NCBI RefSeq assembly: GCF_017313085.1
Contig: NZ_JAFLNF010000004.1
Location: forward strand, 186,001 to 250,000
Direction of reading: 5' to 3'
DNA: 64,000 nt
DNA from: Roseibium limicola
Lineage (GTDB): Bacteria; Pseudomonadota; Alphaproteobacteria; Rhizobiales; Stappiaceae
Positions 48,214 through 56,949 of this stretch are shown piece after piece. The stretch's first letter is position 1, and each line of letters begins with the position of its first letter. The position numbers were made by a program, and so were the translations under genes. The notes under the pieces are model-generated. The model saw only the letters and a list, made by a program, of their open reading frames with translations, was not told the origin of the DNA and searched no databases.

Positions 48214-48232
48214 CTTGACACAAATACTCAAG
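48214..48232. promoter_or_regulatory. RirA-type iron-responsive operator, copy 2
   Basis: CTTGACACAAATACTCAAG: the second TGA-N9-TCA operator, 26 bases from the first (about 2.5 helical turns). The CTTGACA part also resembles a -35 hexamer. Together the two boxes suggest cooperative iron-dependent control of hemP. Confidence 0.8.
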
Positions 48233-48441
48233 TTTAAGTATCAAGGCAATGCCTGATTTGAAACGGCTGGGAATCGCGTCCTTCTGGTTCGTTTCAATTC
48301 AGGTCTGGCAACACGCTAGTTTGTCCGGCAAGCCAACCGTCCTCTCCTCTCCCTCAACGGTGAGCCAGCCAGATAAACCAGCCTGCCATCGAAACCGAAC
48401 GGGGGCTCAATCGCGTCCTGTAGCTCCTTGTTCTGGTGACC
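48233..48441. other. Intergenic region, hemP to the rirA terminator (209 bases)
   Basis: No gene recognised. Frames on either strand show no family and no ribosome-binding site. It separates the hemP promoter from the rirA 3' end. Confidence 0.5.
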
Positions 48442-48484
48442 GAACAAGAAAAAACCCGCCTCACTGAGGCGGGTTTTTTTGTTC
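48442..48484. terminator. Intrinsic terminator downstream of rirA
   Basis: ACCCGCCTCA pairs with TGAGGCGGGT around a CT loop, extended by A6 on one side and T7 on the other, and by GAACAA/TTGTTC. It works best as the rirA (minus-strand) terminator but is symmetric. Confidence 0.92.
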
Positions 48485-48585
48485 AAGTCCGGGTCTGAAA
48501 TGAGGCTGGATAAGCGCGCGAGAGTTCGCGCTGCACCCACCGCGCCTGACGGGGCGGGTCACCTCAAACGACCGGGCGTCCAGAG

Positions 48586-49053
48586 TCAGCTGGCGCGGGC
48601 GACGGGCTTTTGCGGGATCAGATCGATCTTCAGCAGGCTGCGCATTCCCTGGCGATCTTCGGAGAGGTCACCGATTGTCTTGGTATCAAGAACATCCAGG
48701 AAGGCTTCAAGTGCTTCATGCAGCAGGCCGTTGAAGCCGCAGGACATGATCAGCGGGCAGTCGGTCTTTCCCGAATCGAAGCATTCCGCCAGCAGGAAGC
48801 TTTCTTCCGCTGCACGAACCACTTCACCGACCGTGATGGATTCAGCCGGACGTGCCAGCATGACACCACCGTTTCGTCCACGGATCGTTCGGATCAGGTT
48901 CGAGTCGACCAGAACCTTCATGATCTTGAAGAGATGGGTTTCGGACATGTCGAAGCTGGCGGCGATGTCAGCCACCTTGCTTGGACGCTCGGGGTTCGCA
49001 GCACAGTACATCAGCGCGCGAACCGCATAATTGGTTTGTTGTGTCAGGCGCAT
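48586..49053 (-). CDS. rirA: Rrf2 family iron-responsive regulator RirA
   Basis: 155 residues. A winged-helix Rrf2 repressor with an iron-sulfur cluster that represses iron uptake genes when iron is sufficient; it replaces Fur in many rhizobia and relatives. The opening MRLTQQTNYAVRALMYCAAN and SETHLFKIMKVL with RTIRGRNGGVMLARP are typical of RirA. The cluster cysteines are Cys91, Cys99 and Cys105, with the same spacing as in characterised RirA proteins. It lies on the same strand as hemP, about 440 bases upstream, with a terminator in between. NsrR is the main alternative, but the sequence fits RirA better. Confidence 0.94.
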   Translation of the reverse strand: MRLTQQTNYAVRALMYCAANPERPSKVADIAASFDMSETHLFKIMKVLVDSNLIRTIRGRNGGVMLARPAESITVGEVVRAAEESFLLAECFDSGKTDCPLIMSCGFNGLLHEALEAFLDVLDTKTIGDLSEDRQGMRSLLKIDLIPQKPVARAS

Positions 49054-49221
49054 AGGTTAGATATGCGATCTCGTTCCATATCCGTCAACGATAATATTTG
49101 AGTTCAAACCTCGACTTTTAACGAGTTTGGCTCAACTCCCTGAAAATCCTTGTTTAAAAAAATTCTAAAGTTGCGTCGTTTCAGGTCCCCTTTGGAGAGT
49201 TGGCGCGGACTTTCGCAGGGG

Positions 49222-50259
49222 TCAGCCTAGGTCAGGCAGGTTGTCCTTCAGGAAGATGTCGATGCGAATACGCTCCTGTCCTTCAACAATTGGAGCTCCA
49301 TCGCACAAGGATTTCAGCACACGGATCGCGCTGCGGACTTCGTGACCCGGATCCTGAGCGATGACGGCGTCGATGATGCCGGTTTCCAATGCCTGTCGGG
49401 TCTGGGACGTCAGCTCATGGGCAACGAAAGCGATTGGCCTGACCTCAGCCACCTCCTGCAAACCATCGATAAGCCCCTGGTTGCCCGCACCCATGTTGTA
49501 GAGCCCGATCAGATCTGGGTGATCGTTCAATAGCTGCTTCAGCATTGCGGCATTGCGGGTGGAATCGTCACGCCCCTCCTGAACAGGCAAAAGCGTCAGG
49601 TCGGGGAACTCCTCACGCAGAATGCGGGTGCATCCGGCATAACGCTCGGCATGATCCCGCAGTCCCAGCGACCCGGCCAAGAAGGCGACCTTGCCCCGAT
49701 GTCCCGTGAGGAAGCGTCCTAGCAGGCGACCTGCAACGCGGCCGGCTGCATCATTGTTGATGCCGATGAAGTGCTGGCGGGCCGAGGCGGGGTGGTCGGA
49801 GATCAGCGTGACCACATGCACGCCGCGCTCCTGCAACCGGTCGACAGCTGCGCGCACCTCGGGAAAAGCTGGTGCAACAACGGCGACCCCATCGCAAGAC
49901 GACTTGTCAAGAATGGCGAGCGTGCCGGTGACTGCGTGGGCGTCAAAGGCGTCGATCGGGATAATCTCGATCAGGATGCGTTCCTGGGTCAGTGCGGCGG
50001 CGCGATCCTCCACCTCACGCACCAGATCCTGCATGAAGCCGTTGGAGCTGTTGGGCAGCAGAAACTTCAGGCGGTAGGTTCGGCGCTTCGCCAGATTGGC
50101 AGCATGCACATCCGGAATGTAGTTCAAGGTCCGAACCGCAGCTTGAACCTTCTCGATTGTTATCTGGCGCACACCCGGACGGTTGTTCAAGACCCGGTCG
50201 ACGGTTGCAAGGCTGACCCCGGCCTTGGCGGCAACATCGTGAATGGTGATTCGGCGCAT
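49222..50259 (-). CDS. LacI family transcriptional regulator
   Basis: 345 residues. The N-terminal helix-turn-helix is ITIHDVAAKAGVSLATVDRV with the hinge helix that follows (TIEKVQAAVRTLNYIPDVHA). The rest is a periplasmic-binding-protein-like ligand domain of the ribose-type group (GINNDAAGRVAGRLLGRF). LacI-type regulators usually respond to sugars, but no transporter or sugar gene lies nearby, so its target is not in this window. It stands alone between rirA and the HI0933-type flavoprotein. No cognate operator was seen. Confidence 0.92.
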   Translation of the reverse strand: MRRITIHDVAAKAGVSLATVDRVLNNRPGVRQITIEKVQAAVRTLNYIPDVHAANLAKRRTYRLKFLLPNSSNGFMQDLVREVEDRAAALTQERILIEIIPIDAFDAHAVTGTLAILDKSSCDGVAVVAPAFPEVRAAVDRLQERGVHVVTLISDHPASARQHFIGINNDAAGRVAGRLLGRFLTGHRGKVAFLAGSLGLRDHAERYAGCTRILREEFPDLTLLPVQEGRDDSTRNAAMLKQLLNDHPDLIGLYNMGAGNQGLIDGLQEVAEVRPIAFVAHELTSQTRQALETGIIDAVIAQDPGHEVRSAIRVLKSLCDGAPIVEGQERIRIDIFLKDNLPDLG

Positions 50260-50386
50260 TTTCGTCCTCGTGGCAGATCCGGGAGTATAGCCAGGAAAGC
50301 CGAGACGTCATCCCGAACCCAGAAGGCGTTGGGTAGCCTGGGGAGCTGGGAGCCGTGAGGCAGCGAGATCCTGCTCGACCGCGTGC

Positions 50387-51574
50387 TCAGCTGGCTAGTA
50401 GCGCGCGTCCAGCAGCGTGGCCGGAAGCCCAGGCCCACTGGAAGTTGAAGCCGCCGAGATGGCCGGTCACATCCACCACTTCGCCAATGAAATGGAGGCC
50501 GGGCACCCTTACAGCTTCGAAGCTTTTCGACGAGAGCTCACCGGTGTCGACGCCGCCCAAAGTCACCTCGGCGGTGCGGTAGCCTTCGGTTCCAACCGGC
50601 GTGAGGCGCCAGCCGTTGATCTGGTCTGCTGTCCGGGTCAGCACCTTGTTGGACATGTCCGCCAACTTGCCCTTCAGGTCAAATTCGCGCGTCAGCTCGT
50701 CGCCCAGTCGGGCAGGGAACATCCGTGTAACGGCAGTTCTCAATTCCTGCTTCGGATTCGTCTGTCGGGCCTCGGAGAGCTTATCGAAGACTGCGATGTC
50801 CGGTGCCATGTTGACCGAGATCGGCTTGCCCTCTTCCCAGAAAGAAGAGATTTGCAGGATCGACGGCCCCGAGAGACCGCGATGGGTGAAGAGTAGCCCT
50901 TCGCGGAAACGCGTCTTGCCAAAGCTGACTTCTGCATCAATCGATACGCCGGCCAATCGCTTGCACATCTCCTTGTGGGCATCGGAAAACGTCAGCGGTA
51001 CCAGGGCCGGTCTTGTCGGTACCACCGAGAGGCCGAATTTCCGAGCAATCTCATAGCCGAACCCGGTTGCGCCCATCTTGGGGATCGACGGGCCACCGGT
51101 AGCAATCACCACAGCTCGGGCGCGCATGGGCCCGCGACTGGTTTCCAGACGAAACTGATTATCGGGCGTGGTAATATCGTCGACTGAGGTTTCCAGTAGC
51201 AGTTTACCCCCTGCGTCCCTCAGTTCATTCAGCAGCATGTCGATGATGTTTTGAGCGCTGTCGTCGCAAAACAGCTGGCCGAGCGTCTTCTCGTGCCAGG
51301 CAATCCGATACTTTTCGACGAGTTGCAGGAAATCGTGCTGGGTGTAGCGCTTAAGAGCCGAAATGCAGAAGCGGGGATTTTGCGAAAGGTAGTTTGCCGG
51401 GCTGCAATGCAGATTGGTGAAATTGCACCGTCCACCGCCGGAAATGCGGATTTTCTCGGCTGGACGTTTTGCATGGTCCAGAACATGGACGCCAAGCCCG
51501 CGTTTTCCCGCTTCGATGGCGCACATGAAGCCGGCGGCGCCCCCACCTACAACGATGACATCAGTTTCCAACAT
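50387..51574 (-). CDS. HI0933-type NAD(P)/FAD-dependent oxidoreductase (YhiN-like)
   Basis: 395 residues. A flavoprotein of the HI0933/YhiN family with an N-terminal FAD Rossmann motif GGGAAGFMCAIEAGKRG, the family signature RISGGGRCNFTNL, and the mid-protein VVIATGGPSIPKMGATG. The C-terminal region returns to the FAD site (LHFIGEVVDVTGHLGG). The reaction is not known for most members; tRNA or lipid reduction has been proposed. It is divergent from the AraC-type gene. Confidence 0.92.
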   Translation of the reverse strand: MLETDVIVVGGGAAGFMCAIEAGKRGLGVHVLDHAKRPAEKIRISGGGRCNFTNLHCSPANYLSQNPRFCISALKRYTQHDFLQLVEKYRIAWHEKTLGQLFCDDSAQNIIDMLLNELRDAGGKLLLETSVDDITTPDNQFRLETSRGPMRARAVVIATGGPSIPKMGATGFGYEIARKFGLSVVPTRPALVPLTFSDAHKEMCKRLAGVSIDAEVSFGKTRFREGLLFTHRGLSGPSILQISSFWEEGKPISVNMAPDIAVFDKLSEARQTNPKQELRTAVTRMFPARLGDELTREFDLKGKLADMSNKVLTRTADQINGWRLTPVGTEGYRTAEVTLGGVDTGELSSKSFEAVRVPGLHFIGEVVDVTGHLGGFNFQWAWASGHAAGRALLAS

Positions 51575-51682
51575 AGCGGCTGCTGTAGCCTGCCGAGGCT
51601 CAAATCACAAGTAAAGCGAAAGAGAAGCGATTTGACATTTTGTTCCAGTTCTTTGACATTATACGAAGAGAAGGGGCTTCAT

Positions 51683-52825
51683 ATGGTGGATAAGACTGAT
51701 GCGGGTGGGTTGATCCTTTCTTCGGTGATTCTGCGTTTGCGTGGACAACTGGCCGAGGCAGGGCTGGATTGGCGGGCGATCGAGCGCGCGTTCAAACTGG
51801 ATCCGGATCAGGCCCATCAGGGCGAACAGTTTGTTCCGCTGGCGAATTTTGCGGGCTATCTCTATGAGACGGCGAATGTTCTCAATGATGAAGCCTATGG
51901 ACTGAAACTGGGCCACGGAGCACCAATCGGCATTGCGTCCGTCTATGATTACGTCAGCCTGGCTGCACCGTCTTTCAATGAGGCCTTTGACAACTGGCTG
52001 CGCTATCAAAGCATTATTTCCAGCTCGATCATTGTGACCCGTTCGCAGGAGAACGGTCGTGCCTACCTCAATTGGGAGTTCCCAGAGACAGTCGGTCCGC
52101 AGGCTCAGATTTGCGGGATGACATTGGGCTTCGCAAGCAGTCGCATTCGCCGGATGGCTGGAGACAGGAAGGTTGAGCTCTTTGTAGACATGCCCTGCAA
52201 GCAACCGGACGACATGACCGACCACACCAGCATTCTTGGTCCGAACGTCCGCTTTTCCAGGCCCCACTTGCGGCTTGGCGTTCCTGTCGAAATTCTCGAG
52301 TGGAAGCCGGTTGACAGTGAAAGCAACCTACTGACCATCATCGAAAAGTCGGCTCTTCACATTCTACAGGCCCAGCACAGTCGCGGGGATGTGATTTTCC
52401 GGATTTCAAGCGAGATCAGTGAATGCCTGAAGCAGGGTGAAGCCAGCTTGATGACGGTTGCCGGACGTCTGGGCATGTCACGGCGTGGCCTTCAACGGCA
52501 ATTGGAGCATTCCAACACCACCTTCCGAGCTTTGCTGGATGATGTGCGTCACTCTCTCGCTTTGCGCTATCTGAAGGAAAGCGACCTGTCGCTGTCAGAG
52601 ATCGCCTATCGGCTGGGTTACTCAGAATTGAGTGCGTTCTCCAGAGCGGCGAAAGGTTGGTTCGGGGTACCTCCGCTGCAGATGCGTCACCGCGCATTCA
52701 AAGGCAAAAAACGCAAGTCTGCCGTGTCGCCGCCCCCGGAAGATTTGGCCGTCGGCGCTGTCGTTGTAGATCCTGCGCCCGAAAAAGGGCCGGACGTATC
52801 CGGCCCTCTTGGAAAAGTGCACTAG
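51683..52825 (+). CDS. AraC family transcriptional regulator
   Basis: 380 residues from ATG 51683, set by AGAAGGGG upstream; the frame is open 144 codons further but those bases belong to the divergent flavoprotein gene. The N-terminal 200 residues are the ligand/dimerisation domain of the OruR/ArgR-like AraC subgroup. The C-terminal domain has two helix-turn-helix parts (GEASLMTVAGRLGMSRRGLQ and LSLSEIAYRLGYSELSAFSR). The last 40 residues are a low-complexity tail, and inside them lies the terminator of the convergent bet operon. The target genes are not known. Confidence 0.91.
   Translation: MVDKTDAGGLILSSVILRLRGQLAEAGLDWRAIERAFKLDPDQAHQGEQFVPLANFAGYLYETANVLNDEAYGLKLGHGAPIGIASVYDYVSLAAPSFNEAFDNWLRYQSIISSSIIVTRSQENGRAYLNWEFPETVGPQAQICGMTLGFASSRIRRMAGDRKVELFVDMPCKQPDDMTDHTSILGPNVRFSRPHLRLGVPVEILEWKPVDSESNLLTIIEKSALHILQAQHSRGDVIFRISSEISECLKQGEASLMTVAGRLGMSRRGLQRQLEHSNTTFRALLDDVRHSLALRYLKESDLSLSEIAYRLGYSELSAFSRAAKGWFGVPPLQMRHRAFKGKKRKSAVSPPPEDLAVGAVVVDPAPEKGPDVSGPLGKVH
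52780..52812 (-). terminator. Intrinsic terminator of the bet operon inside the AraC-type coding end
   Basis: Read on the minus strand, AGGGCCGG pairs with CCGGCCCT around ATACGT, followed by TTTTTC. It is 40 bases past the betB stop. It falls within the last 15 codons of the convergent AraC-type gene. Confidence 0.85.
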
Positions 52826-52851
52826 GTGAAAAGCCTTGAACGCGGCTTTCC

Positions 52852-54321
52852 TTAAAACGCAGCTTCGACGTCGCCCATCTCCACATAAACGCTTTTCACC
52901 TGAGAGTAGTGCTCCAGGGCTGCGTGGCCGTTTTCGCGACCGATCCCGGACGACTTGTGGCCCCCAAATGGCATTTCGATCGGCGTGAGATTGTAGGTAT
53001 TGATCCAGCAGGTGCCGGCTTCCAGTCCTGCTGCAACACGGTGCCCCCGCTGCAGGTCCCTGGTGAATACGCCGGCTGCAAGGCCGAAGTCCGTGTCGTT
53101 TGCACGGGCTAGAACCTCTTCTTCCGTGTCGAAATCCAGAACGCACATCACTGGCCCGAAGATTTCCTCACGGGCGATGCGCATGTCGTCCTTCACCTCG
53201 GCAAAGACTGTTGGCTCAACGAAATATCCGTCAGGCAGCGCGGCCACTGATGTGGGGTTGCCGCCGAAGACCAGGCGAGCGCCTTCTTCCTGGCCAAGTG
53301 CCATGTAGCCCAGAACCTTTTCCAGCTGCGGTTCGGACACCAGAGGGCCAACGTTGACGCTCTCGTCCATGGGGTCGCCGATGATAGAGCCGGCTTCGGT
53401 GCGCTCTTTCAGGCGCTCCAGGAATGCATCCTTGATGCCTTTCTGGACGAAGACGCGGGTGCCGTTGGAGCAGATCTGGCCGGTTGAATAAAAATTCGCG
53501 TTGATCGCAGCGGAAACCGCGTTCTCGACGTTTGCATCGTTGAAAATGATCAGTGGCGACTTGCCACCCAGCTCCAGTGTCACCTTCTTCAAGTGTTCGC
53601 CTGCAAGGGCGGCGACGCGCTTGCCGGTCGGCACGGAACCCGTCAGCGAGACCTTTGCCGTCAGCGGATGGGCCGTCAGGCCTGCGCCGACCGGACCGTT
53701 GCCCTGCAGGACGTCGAAGACCCCATCGGGCAGGCCGGCCTCTGTGAAGATTTCGGCCAGCTTCAGCGCACTCAAGGGCGTGACTTCCGACGGCTTGAAC
53801 ACCATGGCGTTGCCACAGGCCAAGGCAGGAGCCGCTTTCCAGCAGGCGATCTGGATCGGGTAGTTCCACGCGCCGATCCCGACGCAAACGCCAAGCGCTT
53901 CCCGGCGAGTGTAGGCAAAGGTCCCGCCGCCCAGGTCGATGTGTTCGCCGGTGACAGAGGCAGCAATGCCCCCGAAATATTCAAGGCAGTCGGCACCCGA
54001 GGCCGCATCGGCGATCAATGTTTCCTGCAGCGGTTTGCCAGTGTCGAGAGTTTCCAGTTCCGAAAGTTCGCGGTTGCGCTCGCGCAGGAGGGCGGCTGCG
54101 CGCTGCAGCACCCGACCACGCTCGACCGGCGCCATGGCAGCCCAGATTTTCTGGCCTTTGCTGGCGGCCTGCATGGTCTCGTCGATGAGCTCGACGCTGG
54201 CGATATGCAGCTCAGCGATCGTTTCACCAGTCGCCGGGTAGATCGAGGTGAAGACGGCACCTTCCGCGTTCTCACGGTATTGGCCGTTGATGTAGTGGGA
54301 GGCAGTGGGCTGTGCGCGCAT
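52852..54321 (-). CDS. betB: Betaine-aldehyde dehydrogenase
   Basis: 489 residues. Oxidises betaine aldehyde to glycine betaine with NAD(P)+, the second step from choline. The aldehyde-dehydrogenase residues are present: Asn153 in GAWNYP, Glu250 in TLELGGKSP, and the nucleophile Cys284 in [13 protein letters not shown]. These match the E. coli BetB positions closely. It lies after betA on the same strand (39 bases) in the order betI-betA-betB and ends at a terminator within the neighbouring gene. Length is normal. Confidence 0.96.
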   Translation of the reverse strand: MRAQPTASHYINGQYRENAEGAVFTSIYPATGETIAELHIASVELIDETMQAASKGQKIWAAMAPVERGRVLQRAAALLRERNRELSELETLDTGKPLQETLIADAASGADCLEYFGGIAASVTGEHIDLGGGTFAYTRREALGVCVGIGAWNYPIQIACWKAAPALACGNAMVFKPSEVTPLSALKLAEIFTEAGLPDGVFDVLQGNGPVGAGLTAHPLTAKVSLTGSVPTGKRVAALAGEHLKKVTLELGGKSPLIIFNDANVENAVSAAINANFYSTGQICSNGTRVFVQKGIKDAFLERLKERTEAGSIIGDPMDESVNVGPLVSEPQLEKVLGYMALGQEEGARLVFGGNPTSVAALPDGYFVEPTVFAEVKDDMRIAREEIFGPVMCVLDFDTEEEVLARANDTDFGLAAGVFTRDLQRGHRVAAGLEAGTCWINTYNLTPIEMPFGGHKSSGIGRENGHAALEHYSQVKSVYVEMGDVEAAF

Positions 54322-54360
54322 GAGGGGCCTCTGGAGTTTGAGTGAATTCGACAGATGATA

Positions 54361-56019
54361 TCAGCGTTGGCTTGATTGCCAGTCCGGGTGGATCCACGGC
54401 TCCTGGTTCGATGCCGCAAGGGGAGGCTTTTCCAGAATGTGATCGGCGGCTTTTTCCCCGACCATGATCGACGGGCCGTTGAGGTTGCCGTTGGTGATCT
54501 GCGGGAAGATCGAGCTGTCGGCAACCCGCAGGCCATCGACACCAATGACCCTGCATTCCGGGTCGACAACGGCCATTGGGTCGCTGGCATCGCCCATTCG
54601 GCAGGTGCCACAAGGATGGTAGGCGCTCTCGACGTGCTCCGAAATAAAGGCGTTGAGATCTTCATCGGATTGAACATCAACGCCCGGTTGGATTTCCTTG
54701 CCGCGATATTCGTCGAAGGCGGACTGGCCGAAAATCTCGCGGGTCAGGCGGATGGCGGTGCGGAAGTCGGCCCAGTCCTCGTCCTGCGACATGTAGTTGA
54801 AGAGAATGGACGGCGCCGCCTTTGGATCCGGGGACGTCAGTTTGATCCGGCCGCGTGACCTGGAGCGCATTGGCCCGACGTGGGCCTGAAAACCGTGGCC
54901 TTCGGCGGCTGCCTGTCCGTCATAGCGGACCGCGAAAGGTAGGAAATGATATTGGATGTCCGGATATTCGATCCCGGCCTTGGAACGGATAAAGGCACAA
55001 GCTTCGAAGTGATTGGAGGCACCCAGCCCTTTGCCTTGCAACAGCCATTGCAGCCCGATGAAAGCCTTGGAGATCGGGTTCCAGTGCTTGTAGAGCGTGA
55101 TCGGCTTGGAACAGGCCTGCTGGATGTAGAGTTCCAGGTGGTCCTGCAGGTTCGCACCAACGCCTGGACGATCCGCAATCACCTCAATTCCCAAGGCCCC
55201 GAGGTCCTTGGCAGAGCCGATGCCGGACTGCAACAGCAGCTTGGGCGAATTGATCGAGGAGGCAGCAAGGATGACCTCCTTTCCAGCAAGCACGTCCTGT
55301 GTTCGGCCTGACGCCTCGTAGCGAACCCCTGTCGCGCGACGTTCCTCAAACAGCACCCTCTCGACCAGGGCGCCCTTGATGAGCGTCAGGTTGGGGCGCT
55401 TCAAGGCAGGCTTGAGATAGGCGTTGGCGGCCGACCAGCGCTTGCCCTTGTGGACGGTCATCTCCATGTCGGCGAAGCCTTCCTGGCGCTCGCCGTTATA
55501 GTCCGGCGTCACAGCGTAGCCGGCTTCTTCACCGGCCTTTTTGAAGGCCGCGTAAAGCGGGTTCCACTTGGTGCCGCGCTGCACATGCAGAGGCCCGGAT
55601 GTTCCGCGCCAGCCAGCCTGTCCGCCATGGGATGTTTCTTGCCGTTGGAAGTAGGGCAGCACATTGCGATAGCCCCAACCGTGGGCGCCCATCTCTTCCC
55701 AGGTGTCGAAGTCCTTGGCGTGTCCACGCACATAGACCATCCCGTTGATGGATGAGGATCCGCCGATGACCTTGCCGCGCGGGGTCGCCAGCCGCCGCCC
55801 GTTCAAATGTGGTTCCGGTTCGCTCTGGTATCCCCAGTCGTAGCGACTCATGTTCATCGGATACGACAGGGCCGCCGGCATCTGAATGAACGGTCCGGCA
55901 TCCGTGCCGCCAAACTCCAGCAAGAGAACCGAGTTGGACGGATCTTCTGTGAGGCGCGAAGCAAGGGCGCAACCGGCACTGCCGGCGCCTACGATGATGT
56001 AATCATATGTGACTGACAT
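54361..56019 (-). CDS. betA: Choline dehydrogenase
   Basis: 552 residues. A flavin enzyme of the GMC oxidoreductase family that oxidises choline to betaine aldehyde at the inner membrane. The N-terminal FAD motif is [17 protein letters not shown], followed by the GMC signature [18 protein letters not shown]. The C-terminal catalytic histidine region is [12 protein letters not shown], with the second GMC histidine/asparagine area following. It is 24 bases downstream of betI and upstream of betB. The length and all motifs fit BetA. Confidence 0.96.
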   Translation of the reverse strand: MSVTYDYIIVGAGSAGCALASRLTEDPSNSVLLLEFGGTDAGPFIQMPAALSYPMNMSRYDWGYQSEPEPHLNGRRLATPRGKVIGGSSSINGMVYVRGHAKDFDTWEEMGAHGWGYRNVLPYFQRQETSHGGQAGWRGTSGPLHVQRGTKWNPLYAAFKKAGEEAGYAVTPDYNGERQEGFADMEMTVHKGKRWSAANAYLKPALKRPNLTLIKGALVERVLFEERRATGVRYEASGRTQDVLAGKEVILAASSINSPKLLLQSGIGSAKDLGALGIEVIADRPGVGANLQDHLELYIQQACSKPITLYKHWNPISKAFIGLQWLLQGKGLGASNHFEACAFIRSKAGIEYPDIQYHFLPFAVRYDGQAAAEGHGFQAHVGPMRSRSRGRIKLTSPDPKAAPSILFNYMSQDEDWADFRTAIRLTREIFGQSAFDEYRGKEIQPGVDVQSDEDLNAFISEHVESAYHPCGTCRMGDASDPMAVVDPECRVIGVDGLRVADSSIFPQITNGNLNGPSIMVGEKAADHILEKPPLAASNQEPWIHPDWQSSQR

Positions 56020-56043
56020 GGGGCTTTCGATACCTTGGGGCTT

Positions 56044-56676
56044 CTATCGGCTGGTTATTTGAAGGTGCTCTTGTGCGGGAGCCGCAGCGCTGGTCTGGTA
56101 GAAGGCAATTTGCGCCTCGACGAATTGTTCAACCATCTCAATCGCCGAAGAGCGGTTGGCCGGGCCGTCACGCAGAGCATGGCGGATCCACACGCCATCG
56201 ATCATCGAGGCGGTGCCTTCCGCAACGTGGCGTGCATCCTTCGGGCTCATGAACGTTTTCAGGTTGAAGGCCAGGTTCGAGGCCAGCCGCGCGGCATAAA
56301 TCTGTAGAAGACGGCGGTTTCCGTCGTGGTTGCGGGCTTGAATGTAGAAAGCCAGCCAGGCGGCAATCGTCGCGTCACGGAACTGCTCGGGTGAAAAGTT
56401 GCCTGCGATAATCGCGCTGAGCCGGGCGCGCGGTGTATCGGCGTTGCGCAGCTCGCAGCGGATGCTGTCCTGCAGATCCTTCAGCATATGGCGCATGGTT
56501 GCAGCTAGAAGCTGGTCCTTGCTGCCAAAATAATGCAGGGCCAATCCGCTGGAGACACCAGCCCGTTTGGCGATCTGTGCCAGCGTCACATCGAAAAATC
56601 CACGATCGTGGATGGCCTCGATCGTTGCAGCGATCAGGCTTTTTCGGCGTTCAGCTTCCATTCCGATACGTGGCAC
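56044..56676 (-). CDS. betI: TetR family regulator BetI
   Basis: 210 residues from a GTG at 56676. The GTG start is chosen because AAGGAG lies six bases before it and because it gives the BetI opening [M]PRIGMEAERRKSLIAATI; an ATG two codons earlier abuts the AAGGAG with no spacing. The helix-turn-helix is TLAQIAKRAGVSSGLALHYFGSK. BetI represses bet genes until choline binds. It heads the betI-betA-betB operon, and a matching 20-base palindrome lies 31 bases upstream. The frame's longer N-terminus is not coding. Confidence 0.93.
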   Translation of the reverse strand: MPRIGMEAERRKSLIAATIEAIHDRGFFDVTLAQIAKRAGVSSGLALHYFGSKDQLLAATMRHMLKDLQDSIRCELRNADTPRARLSAIIAGNFSPEQFRDATIAAWLAFYIQARNHDGNRRLLQIYAARLASNLAFNLKTFMSPKDARHVAEGTASMIDGVWIRHALRDGPANRSSAIEMVEQFVEAQIAFYQTSAAAPAQEHLQITSR

Positions 56677-56707
56677 CGGCATCTCCTTATTCGCGCCAAA
56701 GGTATTT

Positions 56708-56727
56708 TTGATTGAACAGTCAATCAA
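56708..56727. promoter_or_regulatory. Candidate BetI operator
   Basis: TTGATTGAACAGTCAATCAA is a perfect palindrome (eight-base arms, ACAG centre), 31 bases upstream of the betI start. It contains ATTGA-N4-TCAAT, resembling known BetI binding sites. It should control betIAB; whether it also affects choXWV 220 bases away is unknown. Confidence 0.78.
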
Positions 56728-56902
56728 TAAAAAACTTGAAACTGCGGCATTAAGATGGTTGCCTACAGACGCTTTTGCAGAAAAGCAAGCAGAGTAACGG
56801 AGCAATGCGACGGCAACGCTGGCGCAAAATGAACGTGAGTGTCTTCAACAGGAATGTCGGGGATGCGTGGACGTCAGCTGATGACCATCTGCTTGCGTCT
56901 TG

Positions 56903-56925
56903 CCGTAACCTACGCATAGTTACGG
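56903..56925. promoter_or_regulatory. Inverted repeat in the choXWV promoter region
   Basis: CCGTAAC-N9-GTTACGG, a perfect seven-base inverted repeat, 24 bases before the choX start. A weak TTGCGT/CATAGT promoter-like pair overlaps it. It may be an operator for the choline transporter but matches no consensus known to me. Confidence 0.45.
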
Positions 56926-56949
56926 TCTAATCAGAACGGAGGCTTTTGA

